DNA of 64,000 bases from Hydractinia symbiolongicarpus (taxonomy: Eukaryota > Cnidaria > Hydrozoa > Anthoathecata > Hydractiniidae). Position 1 is the first letter of the stretch. Each line of letters begins with the position of its first letter. The position numbers and the translations under genes are program-made. The notes under the pieces are model-generated. The model made no database searches, was not told the DNA's origin, and saw nothing but the letters and a program-made list of their open reading frames with translations. The stretch covers positions 7,316,001-7,380,000 of the forward strand of contig NC_079884.1 in NCBI RefSeq assembly GCF_029227915.1, given 5' to 3'. Shown here in pieces: positions 35,701 through 47,362 of the stretch.

Positions 35701-38181
35701 GATGAAATATTGTCACAAACATAACTATAGTTAAATATGGGATTAGGTTGCGATTATTCTGCAGTTAGTCATAAATTTTACGCTACACATTTTCAATGAA
35801 CAACAGTGTCTTAAACTATGCTCCATAAATTTTCTACTAAGTTAGTTCAGATCTAGTATATGACTAGTCATTTAGGAACGCAGCATTAGAACTGCCATGC
35901 CTATTATATATATATATATCAATACCTGGAGGAATCAAAGTAAAAAAGTTGATAGAACAAAGTCCTCTTTATTTCTTTATATGTCCACTGACATCTTTAT
36001 CCTGCAAAAGTAAAAAATGTTAAAGTTAATACATATCTTACCTAACTTAGCGTTACTTAGCAAACATGGAGGCAATTATTTGATACTAAAAATAACTTCT
36101 TCAGTCAACAGCACATATCAATTAATGAGAGATCTGCTACAAGACTGTCAGACAATTAGAGAAATCTGACACACATGTACGTGAGGATATGTAATTCATT
36201 TTTAAGCTTGTTCTAATAAACCGTGGCGGCTTAGCATTATTATTATCCCTCGCAACGCTGTCATGAAATACAATACCGCAAACAAAAAACAATACAAAAT
36301 AATTCCCTTCTTTTTATTGCTATAATGACAGAAACTCTTAATGAATTCGTAAATCCTTTCTCGAAGGTTATTATGTGACTGTGTGAGCAAAGTTCACGAA
36401 CTTATAATCATCTTTACTCTTGTATGCATGCAAATGCTTAAACTCTACATTAAAACCTCTATTACCCTATCTTATGACTTATATTGCAAATCATAGTGCT
36501 ATCTTGCGGACATAAAAGACGTCGTGCAAAAGTAAGAGTGATGAAAATCTTATGCGACGAATTAGTTATTTGAATACTCACTAAAGTTCAGAGTTGTTCA
36601 AGTGACATGTAACAGTCGGAGAGGAGAAAGAGCCAGACGTTAGGATGAAATCCCTAAGGATGTTAAATCTTCACCGTTAGTTATGTACTAAATTTGTATA
36701 TTAATTAATTTTAACTTTGTGTCAAATTTGCGAAGAAGTAACAAACTTTACTGCTAATATTAATATGCTAGATGTACATGTCATGCAAAAATTTACTTCA
36801 TCATCATCGTTTATTTTTAATCCGTACGCATCCTACTTTACATATGCTGGCCATCGAGGGCCTAAACAAGAGCGTAATTTCAAGCAAACTGTATGTTTGA
36901 GAACTAAAATTTTGTACCATCTTTGTTTTCAATGATGATGCCAGTCTACAAAGCATGTCATTGCATTATCGAAGATAAAACAATCACCTGGCGTTTGGAT
37001 TTTATGGTCATAATTATTGGAACGGCGGCAGTTTTTCTTTTTTGAAATATGACCGGAAGCGTCGAGTGCTTTGCAGCCGGGAGGTTAAAAGCTTGGCTGT
37101 TTTTCCAACACGAAGCCCATATGGATTACATTTAAATCCTTAGTTTCTAACACAACCCTATGATGGAATAGTCTACGTCAGAGTCCGAAGGCCTGAGAAT
37201 TCAAAAAAAGAGGCATGACCCTAACAAAAATTATTTCCTTTTAGGATTTTGTGCCTAATTAAAAAAGTTCCAAGATCCAATTTCTCTTTGAACATTGACA
37301 GGTGAAAGTTGACACATGAACAAAAAATATGTAAAAACATTACAGAAAAAGCCTCTATTATTAAGCCCTTGTTGTGACAAGCTTTATGTATTCTTACAAT
37401 ATATTCCAAGACTTCCAATACATTTAAACTTAAATCTATCTGATAACATTGTGGTGACATAGCTAAGTACCAAGGTTGCTCTGTTTGTTAGGTTTAGTTA
37501 GGTATAGTATAGTTAGGTGTTTATTACCTTTAACTAACAACTAACTAACTAACCAGCAACTATAGCTAAAAACATTGACCTAGAAGGTTGACAGTAGGAG
37601 TAACACTGCAGTAAATTGTCAAGCATGCATTTCTAGGAGGTGTACCTAGATTTCTTTTAAAAGGTAATACACAGGGGTCTCTTACTAAAAAATGTCTATT
37701 ATCACGTGTCAGCATAGCGGGGAATAAAAAAGTTAAACCTGGCGGAGTTGTATAAAAACGTTCAATTAATACAGAGCTTCGTTTAATCCGAAGTCACCTA
37801 AGAATAGCAATGCATCGCATGATCAACGTGTATGACTTTATAAATAGACCTCAAATTTTTATGGAATAGGCTTAAAGAAATAAATCGCCAGCTCTAATAT
37901 TTTGAAATATTTTTAGGTTCTACGAAAATATATTTAAGAACAAAACGTTGTAAGTAAAAGAGGTTGAGAACTGTTTAATAAACAGTCAGCAATGGATTCT
38001 GTAATGTTCGCTACAAACGCAAGACTGTGATTCCTGGTTTTTATCAGATCTAAAATTTTAAAGTCCTACAAACAATTATGTCAGCTAGTTGTAATTAGCT
38101 CAGCGCATTTCAAACTTTGTCAAATATTTGCAACGCGTAGTTTTAAACTCTCAAAAGGTATTAGTGTTAATGACGCCAGTG
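35701..38181. other. No complete gene recognised; possible last exon near 36003
   Basis: On the minus strand at about 36003-35971, a strong acceptor (TTTTTTACTTTTGCAG) is followed by ten codons (DKDVSGHIKK) and a stop, which could be a terminal exon. I found no confident partner exon upstream. Near 36590-36650 (minus) an open stretch ends at a GTGAGT donor and is only a weak candidate. Short TTAG/TAAC tetranucleotide repeats occur near 37490-37555. Confidence 0.3.
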
Positions 38182-38222
38182 TTACCATTTTCTGGAGCCT
38201 TCGTGGCTCTAGAAAATGGTAA
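38182..38222. repeat. Compact 18-bp stem hairpin
   Basis: Arms 38182-38199 and 38205-38222 pair along 18 bp with one G-T wobble (TTACCATTTTCTGGAGCC and GGCTCTAGAAAATGGTAA) around a five-base loop. It is isolated from any gene. It could be a palindromic mini-element or part of a small RNA precursor. Confidence 0.8.
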
Positions 38223-38317
38223 TAAAGTTTAAACAGAAAAATTAAAGAAAACTAAGTCTATTTCTGCATTAGCAAAATCTCAAGATAAGTCAAATTTTTC
38301 TTTCTACATTTCTAAGA

Positions 38318-38729
38318 ATAAAAATAAGTACGAGAAGTCTGATTGATGATGACATTTTATTTTATTTTAACAGTCACACGCTTAATGTACAGGAATCGTC
38401 TGTTCCGTTAAAATTGTTTTAAGATAAATATTATTTATAGTCAACAAGGGGAGGAGTGCATCTGTGCTCCGCGCGGTGGATGTTACCCTTACCAACGGTA
38501 TATAATTTAAATACCCTTGGGTTTGCCGTTATGTGTTATATGTTTTGTTAAGTATTGTTTTATACGTCCTCTGTGTATTATGTAGTTGTTGAAAATTATA
38601 TTTAAAAAACTTGTAAGATAATTGTAACAATTTACGTTGATAATGTCTTGTAGTAACAAGACGAAATATCCGTTAAAATAAAATAAAAACAATGTCATCA
38701 TCAATCAAACTTCTCGTACTTATTTTTAT
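38318..38729. mobile_element. MITE-like element with 39-bp terminal inverted repeats
   Basis: 38318-38356 and 38691-38729 are inverted copies over 39 bp with one mismatch (core AAGTACGAGAAGT, TGATTGATGATGACATT). The 330-bp interior has no transposase but includes a GC-rich patch (CTGTGCTCCGCGCGGTGG near 38463-38480) unusual for this region. It is probably a non-autonomous DNA transposon or foldback element. Confidence 0.78.
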
Positions 38730-38858
38730 CGTGAAGTCATATGCTCGAATTAATATATTTTACTTCAAATTATGCTAGCATCAATTTTTCTACAATTAAA
38801 GTATATTTAGAAAAGAAAAAATCGTGTTCATTGTCGTATATATTGATTGTCCTTGTTG

Positions 38859-39167
38859 TTATTTCTGCAACCTTTTACCATAGTTCAAGATTCTATTCCA
38901 TCTTAACATCGGAGAAGCAGTTTCATCTAAATGATGTACATCTGATAGACTTTCTTGACTTTTTTCGACGGGAACATTACCATTAAATCTACTATTAATT
39001 TTCATTTTAATAACATTCAGCAATTTCCTGGCGTATTTTAAGAGATTCTTTTCTGTTTCTGGGATATCTCCTTGCAGAGTTTCATCATTAGTGTAGCGTT
39101 GCGTATACACAGGCTGTGATGCTTGCACAATCGTTAAAAACAACACGATCAACACAAAACGAGTCAT
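38859..39167 (-). CDS. Small secreted protein, possible peptide precursor
   Basis: 102 residues starting with a clear signal peptide (MTRFVLIVLFLTIVQA, cleavage near SQP). I do not recognise the family. The mature part is hydrophilic, lacks cysteines, and contains a helix-like KNLLKYARKLLNVIKMKI segment. Near the C terminus is the motif NYGKR followed by LQK and the stop. Gly followed by a dibasic pair is the usual signal for peptide cleavage and C-terminal amidation, so a peptide ending in LNY-amide could be made. Only one copy of the motif is present, so this is weak. The gene is complete in one exon and lies head to head with the secreted protein at 40353, 1.2 kb away. Confidence 0.6.
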   Translation of the reverse strand: MTRFVLIVLFLTIVQASQPVYTQRYTNDETLQGDIPETEKNLLKYARKLLNVIKMKINSRFNGNVPVEKSQESLSDVHHLDETASPMLRWNRILNYGKRLQK

Positions 39168-40352
39168 TGTTGCAGTTAATTGGATTTGATCTGAAAGTTG
39201 TTTAAATAAGAACTAAACTGTGACCCCTGCTGTTTTATCAACATGCACCCGTGGTGACCGCATCATCAGCATTCTGGAGAAATTAATAAAAATAGGAACT
39301 GCGTAGATTTCCAGCTGCTGTTCAGAGCATAGCAACAAAGCTAATGATTATACTTTCGAAAGAATGCCCGCCTATCATGTCCTGTATTTCATCATTAAGA
39401 TTTTCGTTTTATAAAATTTTAATTTTTTATTTTATTTTTAATACAAGGTCAAACTAAATGGGGATGCTAACACGACAAATACGATCACATTAAAAACGCA
39501 GCTAACTTTCCATAATAAATGAGATGTTTGCCCTTTTCCTGACAAAATTTACATTTCTTTATTTGAGAGGTTTACGTAAAAATTTCAACATAAGTTACAA
39601 TCCTGGAATTAATATGTAGGAAAATGGCAATATTTAGCCATGTATGAAATCGCCAGACAATGCTTTGCTGGCTGCAGATGTTTAGGCCTGGTAATCACAT
39701 CACAGTTTCTGCGGTCTTAGCCTGACAAAAAAATTCATGCAAAAGCCAGAGAAGGTATGGAAAGTAGCCGTGAAAACACAGCAAATAGTACATTTAAGAA
39801 AAATTATTTTGGATAGTTTGGAGGGCGTGTGACTTCTTAAAATTTGTTGTTGTTTTTGCTATATTTTTGTTGTGCTTATACCTATTGTAATGAAAAGAGA
39901 GAGAGAAACAACATGTTTTTATGAAGTTCTTTTATTCAAAGTAAAATACACTTCTTTCATTACGGGAAATTTACAGCAGACGGCGCAGTCTGATGTGTAA
40001 ATAATACATTTCAAAGATTTACTTTCGGAAGAAAGCTGTAAGTAGAGCAAAAACAACAACAAAAACAATTTGAAGAAACTTAAAATTTTATTTTACTTTA
40101 GAAAGGAAAAAGATCATGATTTAATTAAATAAAACCACTATTGCATGAAACGGAAAATAGAGTATTCACAATCGAATCATTATCCATACGCCCCATGCAG
40201 CGAAATTTGAGTTCATACAAGAGAGTTTTAGTTCTTAATTTATTTAGATTTAAGGAACGTGTGGCGCAACAAGTGAATTAAACGAAATCTTCTTCATATT
40301 TTAGGCTTTAGTGAAAAGGTGATTGAAGAAGGAGGACGTTCTGCAAGTCAAA
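39168..40352. other. Shared upstream region of two divergent secreted-protein genes
   Basis: No coding sequence recognised. The plus-strand gene to the right is preceded by an acceptor (CTTCATATTTTAG, ending about 40303), so a leader exon probably lies here. A GA-rich stretch near 39895-39906 is simple sequence. Confidence 0.4.
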
Positions 40353-40916
40353 ATGGCATTGAAGATAACATTGTTCCTTGTCATCGTTGTGACAGTAGCT
40401 CATACCTTTTCATGGTCGATCAGAAATTATGACCGGTCTGATCAGCAGTTGAATAATATTGACGACTATTACAAGAGCAATTCTTTAAGAAAAAATGTCA
40501 TCACAAACTCATTGAGCCATATCAAAAATCTATTTCGAAAACACCACCATAAAGTGCCGCCAAGATCTAACGCATATGACGCTGCTATGGGTGCTACACA
40601 AGCAGATGTGAAGCAGTTTTATGGGGATAGCAACTATCAGCCTTCTCTAACAGAAAATGCAAATCGTGGCATTGGATATACATCAAGCAGATCGATGGAT
40701 TATAACACCAGATTCAACAGTGACAGAAGTACTTTCAAGAAACGAGCGCTAACCACGAATGGTATTTTTAATTACAAAGCTGCGTCAAAATTCAATCACA
40801 GGAATGACAACATAAACAAAAAGATGTTCCAGCAGCTACAAAATGATGAAAATCTGCTGCTTCATGAAGCTGGAAGAAATTATGATTATAATGACATTAA
40901 TATGCTACCTGTGTAA
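40353..40916 (+). CDS. Secreted protein of unknown family
   Basis: 187 residues from ATG 40353. This ATG gives a clean signal peptide (MALKITLFLVIVVTVAHTFS). An in-frame upstream extension has no ATG. The mature protein is polar and low in hydrophobic residues, rich in Asn, Tyr, Ser and Arg (NYDRSDQQLNNIDDYY, RSMDYNTRFNSDRS, NKKMFQQLQNDENLL). It has no cysteines and contains basic sites such as FKKR that could be cleaved. I recognise no domain. It could be a matrix or capsule protein or a precursor. The coding region is a single exon after a likely 5' leader intron. Confidence 0.6.
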   Translation: MALKITLFLVIVVTVAHTFSWSIRNYDRSDQQLNNIDDYYKSNSLRKNVITNSLSHIKNLFRKHHHKVPPRSNAYDAAMGATQADVKQFYGDSNYQPSLTENANRGIGYTSSRSMDYNTRFNSDRSTFKKRALTTNGIFNYKAASKFNHRNDNINKKMFQQLQNDENLLLHEAGRNYDYNDINMLPV

Positions 40917-43097
40917 GATTATAAAAAACTGTTGTACAGTTGATTAGCATAGGAATACATTTCATAGCACTTAGTGTTTTGCATCATCTAAAACTTATGT
41001 CCAAGTATTGGACATTTTAAATATATGTCCAGTACTTAGACATATGATATTTCTGACGTTTAATGGGGGGTTCAATAAGAGATGTTTAAAAGACGTTATA
41101 ACTAATGTACAAGAAAAGTATGCAAAATTAGGAGGGAAATTTCTTAAGATTATGGCCAAAATTAAACGAAACATATTTAAGATTGTTTTAACAGTTCAAA
41201 GCTACACTTCTTCGCAAGGATCGCACAGAGATCGTTTAACATTAAGTAATTATGTGTACTTTTAGCCATTAGGTGTAGTTGTGTCTTGGATGTTATTTTG
41301 CTTACTGCCAAAATAAGGCAATAAACACTGTTTCAATGCTGAAAGCAAATGCGTGTTTTGTAAATCAAGCTAGTTAATCTCATTGTATCACGCATCTACT
41401 CTCTTTCTCTTTTATCATTTTGAGCAGGGTGTATTAGACAAACGCAGACTTAAAAATTCCCAACCATCCTGTTTCTTTTGACTTCCCCCGCCCCCCCTTT
41501 GCACCGATTATTCCCGTCGAAAAAATATGTCCAGATTATATATGTACTTCATGGGGATTTTAGTTATAAATAGTTTTTGTCATTAAATGTTAAATGAAAT
41601 CCGAGTCATGCACAGCATGCCTGTGTTTAACTTTGCTGCCGACTGAATTTCCGGATATTTGTCAGATTTTCGAAATATCTACCAGATTCCGTAAGTTTCA
41701 TTTCAAAATTCATGACTGAATGGCAAATGATGAAAATAAGTTATATCACGATTTCAATACCAGATTCTTTGCTATGTTGCTACCATTTTTTGTTAAAATT
41801 ATTTCTTCATAAAGAGTCAGTTTTGCCTTCTTTGTGTGTCATTTACTTTATTACTTATTTATTTTCATATTCAGATTTTGTATTTTTTAACTCTTTTGTG
41901 ACTCATTTAAAACTTAGTTCAGTAGTCACGCTGTGCAAATTCTAGGCTATAAGGATGTGTTCACGTGAGAAAAAAGGCCCGGTTGATCAAGATCTCATCT
42001 ACTCTGATAAACATTTACTAAAAATAAAACGTGCCTGCCTTAGTTAGAAATTGGTTCTATTTGCAGAGAGAAATTGGCGGTAAGGCGGGATAAACTTTTC
42101 CTGGCAACACATCTACCGAGCCAATCTGCATAACCGAGATGTTTTATGCGCTTGCGCAGTCAATTTCTTTGTTATAGAAATAATTTTTAAGTGACCTAGC
42201 TCAATTTACCAAGCCATCCCGCCGTCATGTAAACGTCCCTTAAAAAGCGAAATGGTTACATTTCTACAGCGTAAAAAGAGACATTAAAGTGTTCATTGCA
42301 AGCCAACGTCACAAAAGAAGTAACAAAGATGATCACAGAAGTTCATCAGACGTCTGATGTTCCGTGTAAGGAATCATGCTGTTCATGACGATAAAATCTT
42401 GTAAGTGGGAAATAAATAGAAACGGAGGCGCAGATAGGGAAGATCGTGCCTGATATGACTCTCTGGCAAGTGGGTTGTTCATCCAAATTAATCGAATGAC
42501 GTTAGTGCGTATAATGATAAAATAAACAAAAAATAAATAACTCAGTAACAACCCACCGTTAAAATTCTTATCTTGCTCAACTATGTCAGGTAATTTATCC
42601 GAGAGAGACCAAGGTGAACATTTATAGGAGCTACTCAAGAATTGAATATTAGAATCCCAAAAACACCGTGCTCATATAAATGAGACCCCGATAGAGGAGA
42701 GCGCTCTCTATTTTAAAAAGTGAGCTTACTGAATAAAATAGTGCTTGTGTTGGAGAATGTGTTTTTATGTGCTGTAAGCCCGCAATGTTTGTTTTGGTTT
42801 CCTGTGCTTTGCTCACCAGTTGGGCTCTAGTTAAGACTATCCATTAGCTGTAGCTGGAGAACTCAGTTAGTTCACAAGAAACCTGCATCACGAGGAGCTA
42901 TTATATATATCTAAGTATATGTGTTCTTGTCCAATCCAGCGCCAACACTTGGAAGAAGTTAATCAATAAAGCTAAAAAAATACATGTAAATTAGATCATA
43001 GGACAATTTTTATTTTGTAGTGGTGTCATATTGTGACCACTGTTTATATTTTTATTTTCCCTTTAATTTTCGTACAAATGTTAAAATGCAATCACTA
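40917..43097. other. No gene recognised; possible MITE at about 41950-42241
   Basis: The segment 41950-42241 starts AAGGATGTGTTCACGTGA and ends with the inverse of AAGGGACGTTTACATGA. This is a weak inverted repeat typical of hAT/P-like MITEs whose interior is GC-richer than the flanks. The 42660-42970 stretch has an AATAAAGCT near its end and may be a decayed long terminal repeat or SINE, but I cannot support either. Confidence 0.35.
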
Positions 43098-43215
43098 TCT
43101 ATATTATAATACCCATATACGTCTGTCCGTTCGTCCGTTCGTCTTTTTGTCACGCAAAATGGTAGCTTAGCTGCGACGGACGAACCCGTGGATTTTTCCA
43201 CGGGCTAACGACTAG
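43098..43215 (+). mobile_element. Short non-autonomous Helitron
   Basis: The element starts TCTATATTATAATACC directly after an A and ends CTAG directly before a T. A perfect hairpin CCCGTGGATTTTTCCACGGG (43185-43204) lies seven bases inside the CTAG end. TC start, CTRR end, subterminal hairpin and insertion between A and T are the hallmarks of Helitrons. Only 118 bp and non-coding. A diverged relative is at 49776-49915. Confidence 0.85.
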
Positions 43216-44848
43216 TTCTTTCAAAATATCTAATGCGCCTAGCAAGAGTCTCATTCGACTGAATACATAGTCAAATTTAAAAATTAACAAAAATTTAAAT
43301 AATCATAACTTTCCCAGTCTTGCTCGAAATGTTCTCTGAAAGGCGCCGATTCAAATTTTTGGGCGCCCAAACCGGGCGATAGATATTGGACTAAATATAG
43401 ATTTTGGTACCAAATATATTATGTTTTGAACTTAAAAAGTTCGTAATGATGACTCATTGTATGAAAATATATATTTGCTAAAAAACGTCCTTTAAAAAAG
43501 AAAACACATTTTAATCAATTCTAATTCATCTGAATTATTAATAACTTTGAACTTTTAATAAAAAAACATGTGATAAACATATGAGGCAACAATAACGTCT
43601 GAACATGAATGAAAAATAACAACAATTAACAAAACAAACCAACCAAATAACAATAAAATGGCAAACACTTCTGTTTGTTTTGAAACAGAAAGATTAACAC
43701 TAAGATTAGTATAGGGGGGCAAAAGTAAGGCGGAATCTTAATGTTTTTTAATTTGAGATTGTTTATTAAATTATGTGAGCTTTTAAAAGCCCTTCTTTCT
43801 ATCTTTGTTTTTATTTGAGCAATTTTCCCTTGTAATTTTCGCTTATTTTTGGGTAAACTACTCGCTACAGCTTATATATGTCATAAGATTTTGGCTGACA
43901 AACACGTCAATATAGAAAAAAAAGGCTTACTTTACGACAATTTTATGTTTTAATTATTAAAATGCTTTGCTGAAATTAATATTTTATAAATATTCTCTCT
44001 GCTACGAGTGTTTTGCGCACTAACTGCTTTTGTTGATCTGTTTGCTGGAAAGTAGTTTTTAAACAACCTAAAACCCTTCTTGTATCTGGTTGAGTTGTTT
44101 TTGTTCCCCTTCTGCACTTCAAGTTTAAATGCACCAGGGTTTTTGCAGGACCGTTATCAGATAGAAACTATACAGGAATCTTGAATAATAGTAAAAACTA
44201 TAAACACAGATGTTACTTTATATTTTTTTCTATTATATTGTTATTTATTTGTCATTTTTAGTTCTACAATTATTTTCGTCTTTACATATTCCTGGAATCG
44301 AGTTATTATAATTCACTGCAAATGTTTCCATCATATCACCCGTCACTGTAAAAAAATATAAAATAAATAAAGAATTAAACTATATACATTGTTTATTTTT
44401 TATGCTTTGTTGCTCTTGCTCCCGAAATTTTACTATCTTCTTCTTTTTTTTTAAATAACATCTATTAACTTGAAGCAAGAAACACAAATAGTGATATATG
44501 AATACACGTGGAAAAAAATATAGACATAATGAATCTAGAATATTTAATACGACCCCCGGTAAATATCTAGATAGCATCTTTTCATTGAAATGAAATAAAC
44601 TTCGATAAAATGTTCAGTCGGCCCATTCACGTCGTATTCTTTTATTCGCGAGCAGGTGAAAATATTGTAAAGAAAAATATTAGAACACGTCGGTTGAGTC
44701 AAAACTTTAAAAATGTATATTTATTAAAATAAGGTGTGATATTCTTTTTCGTTTCTTTTGGCTAAGACATGGCGTTTGATACCACGATTTGAACTGTACA
44801 AATTTTTGTGTTTTAAAACGTGCATACCAGATTTTTTTTCAACACGAA
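43216..44848. other. No gene recognised
   Basis: AT-rich region upstream of the MYND-type gene. No certain promoter element. Confidence 0.4.
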
Positions 44849-45961
44849 ATGAAACGAAAAACAAAATGGCGAAAGAAAAGCAAGAGAAATATTTCTGAAC
44901 CATTTCCAGTAACGGAATGTGTAGACTATCAAAGACTGTTTTCGTTTCCGTTGCCAACCAACCATGGGACGGTAGCCGATATTAACAATAATTTTGGTAA
45001 TACTGTGTCATTTTTCAAGTCTTTACAACGAAGAAAGTCACTGCCAGCAAATTTTATAAGAAAGAAACCCACATTGCTATTTCGAGGTTTGGACCCTGTC
45101 TACGATAATAGAAAAAATTTTCAGCCCAGAGAAGAAAATGTACTGTTAACTCCGTCTACGGAGTCGCAAATATCTACACACAGCGAATGTTGGAATAGGA
45201 ACCCGGACGATGCATCTTTACAGTCAGTGTCATTACTAACGACTTCGCTCCCAGAAAAGCCTCCAAGGCGTTCAGAAAGAAAACAATTTACTTGTCAAAA
45301 TAAAGATTGTAGTAAAACCGAAGTTTTGCTCGGTAGAATACAAATGGAGTTTAAATCATGCAAGTATTGCTTCACGCATTACTGTTCGGTAAAATGCAAC
45401 TTACATAGTTACCATGGCCACCTGAATATTTGTTACTATGGAAAAATAAACTATTATTTAAATAAGACAGAAAGTATTTTAAGAGAGGATGAAAAATACA
45501 ATCACCATTATTATCAATACTCTTGGAATGGTTATAAAACATCAGATCGAGGGTGTCTATTTTTAGTATTTTTGTCGCCACAAAATCTTTTCGATTTTAT
45601 TGATCATGAAAAACACGTAAAGCCGTCGTATTCAAGCAGTGTGAAAATTTTGAAAACAACGACTAATTCAGAGTACCAAAGAAACATTTTAAAAGTTGTT
45701 AGCGGGTATGATCCGTTGAAAGAATTTTTAATCAATGTAGCTGTTGTTGTTGATAAAGTTATCCCTCTTGAACCTTTACCACGGCTAAGAGACAAATGCT
45801 TAAAGAGGTTACTAGTGATTCCAATTACTAGTCCTGCTGTTTCAACAAGTGGAATTTTATTTTCAGAATTGGCAGCTAAGCATGAAGATTTAGTTCAGTC
45901 AAGAAATACAAACAAGACAGTGAAGCTAAGCCGAAAATATAGTCGAAGCGAAACATTGTAA
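44849..45961 (+). CDS. MYND-type zinc-finger protein, possibly AJM1-like
   Basis: 370 residues from ATG 44849 in one exon (the frame extends 60 bases upstream without another ATG, so an upstream exon is possible). The N-terminal 140 residues are basic and low in structure. Residues 149-195 form a MYND-like zinc site: C149, C154, C171, C174, then YCS with C179, C183, H191 and C195. The C-x2-C-x4-YCS-x2-C-x7-H-x3-C spacing equals that of canonical MYND fingers, except that the usual Trp is Tyr. The C-terminal half (about 210-350) has alternating hydrophobic strands (CLFLVFLSPQNLFDF, FLINVAVVVDKVIPLEPL, RLLVIPIT), suggesting a folded alpha/beta domain. A basic region followed by Cys-rich and alpha/beta domains recalls the C-terminal part of apical junction component 1 (AJM1/C9orf172), but this is from memory and unverified. 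Confidence 0.7.
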   Translation: MKRKTKWRKKSKRNISEPFPVTECVDYQRLFSFPLPTNHGTVADINNNFGNTVSFFKSLQRRKSLPANFIRKKPTLLFRGLDPVYDNRKNFQPREENVLLTPSTESQISTHSECWNRNPDDASLQSVSLLTTSLPEKPPRRSERKQFTCQNKDCSKTEVLLGRIQMEFKSCKYCFTHYCSVKCNLHSYHGHLNICYYGKINYYLNKTESILREDEKYNHHYYQYSWNGYKTSDRGCLFLVFLSPQNLFDFIDHEKHVKPSYSSSVKILKTTTNSEYQRNILKVVSGYDPLKEFLINVAVVVDKVIPLEPLPRLRDKCLKRLLVIPITSPAVSTSGILFSELAAKHEDLVQSRNTNKTVKLSRKYSRSETL

Positions 45962-46998
45962 ATGAGGATTTTGTTGTTTCAATAACAGTCCCAGTGATAT
46001 TATGTGTACCAGAGTTGGCGAATATGATTTAAGAAATCAACATGTAAATGAAAACTACAAGCAACTCAAATACAGCTTATATGCAGTAGTTGATTTTATT
46101 TTTATAAGCAGTTAAAGCCGCCATTTAAGAATGTGTACATCATCTAACTATTCATACTCATGAAAAAAATAAAAAAATAACAAGAGTTAAAAGAATTGAA
46201 AAATAAGATTTTAGAAAAAAAAAGGATTCGGTTTGTATCGTTCTGGTTTGAAGTGCTTTCTCAAGTCTCACAGCGACTTTAACTTTTCATTTTGAGTTTT
46301 TAAAGATTATTTACAATCAAATTATTCGTTTACAACCAAATTATGCGAACATAATATTTTTCTCCTTTCAATAGAGTAACTTCGAATTATTGTATATATG
46401 GCAAATAATTATGTTGAGATAATGAACTTTATTTTCGTGAATGAGTAAGAATTCATTTATAAAATCATTGATAAAATTTAAACCAACATGAGAATTATAT
46501 TTCTTATCATGTTACTAAAGAAAAGAATGTTTCTGATATAACCCCTTTAATCACACGATGACCTATTTTTTCTTGTTTAGCGCTTCTTCTACAGTGCAAA
46601 ATATATCGTAATTGAACTCTGCTGAGTGCAATTATTTCTTAATTGCACTCTGTAAGGAGCGCCGATATTTAAAAAAAATATATTATGATGTTAGAAATTC
46701 GAACTCAACTCATTATGTTTTTTATTTTTTTTTAAATGGAACAACCTGTTATTGTTAATCATGATTATAAAAAAGCCCATAAAACAATAAGGTAATAAAA
46801 AGCTCATAAAACAATAAGGCTCATTAAATCTGAACAAGAGAAATAAAAACATTCGATATAGAAAAGTAATACTTTTGAATTCATACCCATAAATTTTTAT
46901 TTTCTCGCGTTTTATGATAAGTCAAAAAAAGATATCTTTACAATGAATTGCCGTCCGATTGATGCAATACCATAGGACAAAACCCTTGTTGACTTAAG
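45962..46998. other. No gene recognised
   Basis: AT-rich 3' flank of the MYND gene. A near-duplicate AAAACAATAAGG occurs twice at 46780-46820. Confidence 0.4.
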
Positions 46999-47362
46999 AG
47001 TCTTCTCGAGTAGAAGCTCCATATCAAGAAATACCTTTTTTACTAAATCGTAAGCGTTTTAAGGGCACTTTTTGCATTAGTGCAATTATTGATAACTTAT
47101 CACCTATAATAAGTAAGCTACTTCCGTGTGCTTGGCAAGGTGGAGATGTTTATTTTTCTTTCTTATGGCACGACGTGAATGCATTAACGGAGGTCTATAC
47201 CATCTCATTAATAGTAGTTGCATTCTGTCTGTTAAAAGGCTTGTGCGCAGCTTCATTATGGAAAATCTCCGCAGAATCCGATTTTTACAGACATTCGGAA
47301 TCACGGCTGAACCCGAAAAAAGGTCACGAAGGCTATTCTGATTTGGAATTGATGGCGTGAGG
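46999..47362 (+). CDS. Candidate last exon of a membrane protein
   Basis: An open stretch of about 120 codons that begins after an AG (GACTTAAG) and ends at a TGA. Near its end lies a strongly hydrophobic segment (VYTISLIVVAFCLLKGLCAA) preceded by PCAWQGGDVYFSFLWHDVNA and followed by a polar tail with GYSDLELMA at the C terminus. That order suits a single-span protein with a short cytoplasmic tail carrying a tyrosine-based sorting-like motif. I found no upstream exon, and the opposite strand is also open for 112 codons, so this may be chance. No family recognised. Confidence 0.28.

Noticed and set aside
36202-36390. Minus-strand frame with a hydrophobic segment
   Set aside because: No ATG at its start, a stop directly upstream, no acceptor, and no similarity to anything recognised.
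42660-42970. Possible solo LTR or spliced-leader locus
   Set aside because: An AATAAAGCT near the end and moderately GC-rich sequence are the only hints. No TG...CA ends, Sm site with donor, or repeats were found.
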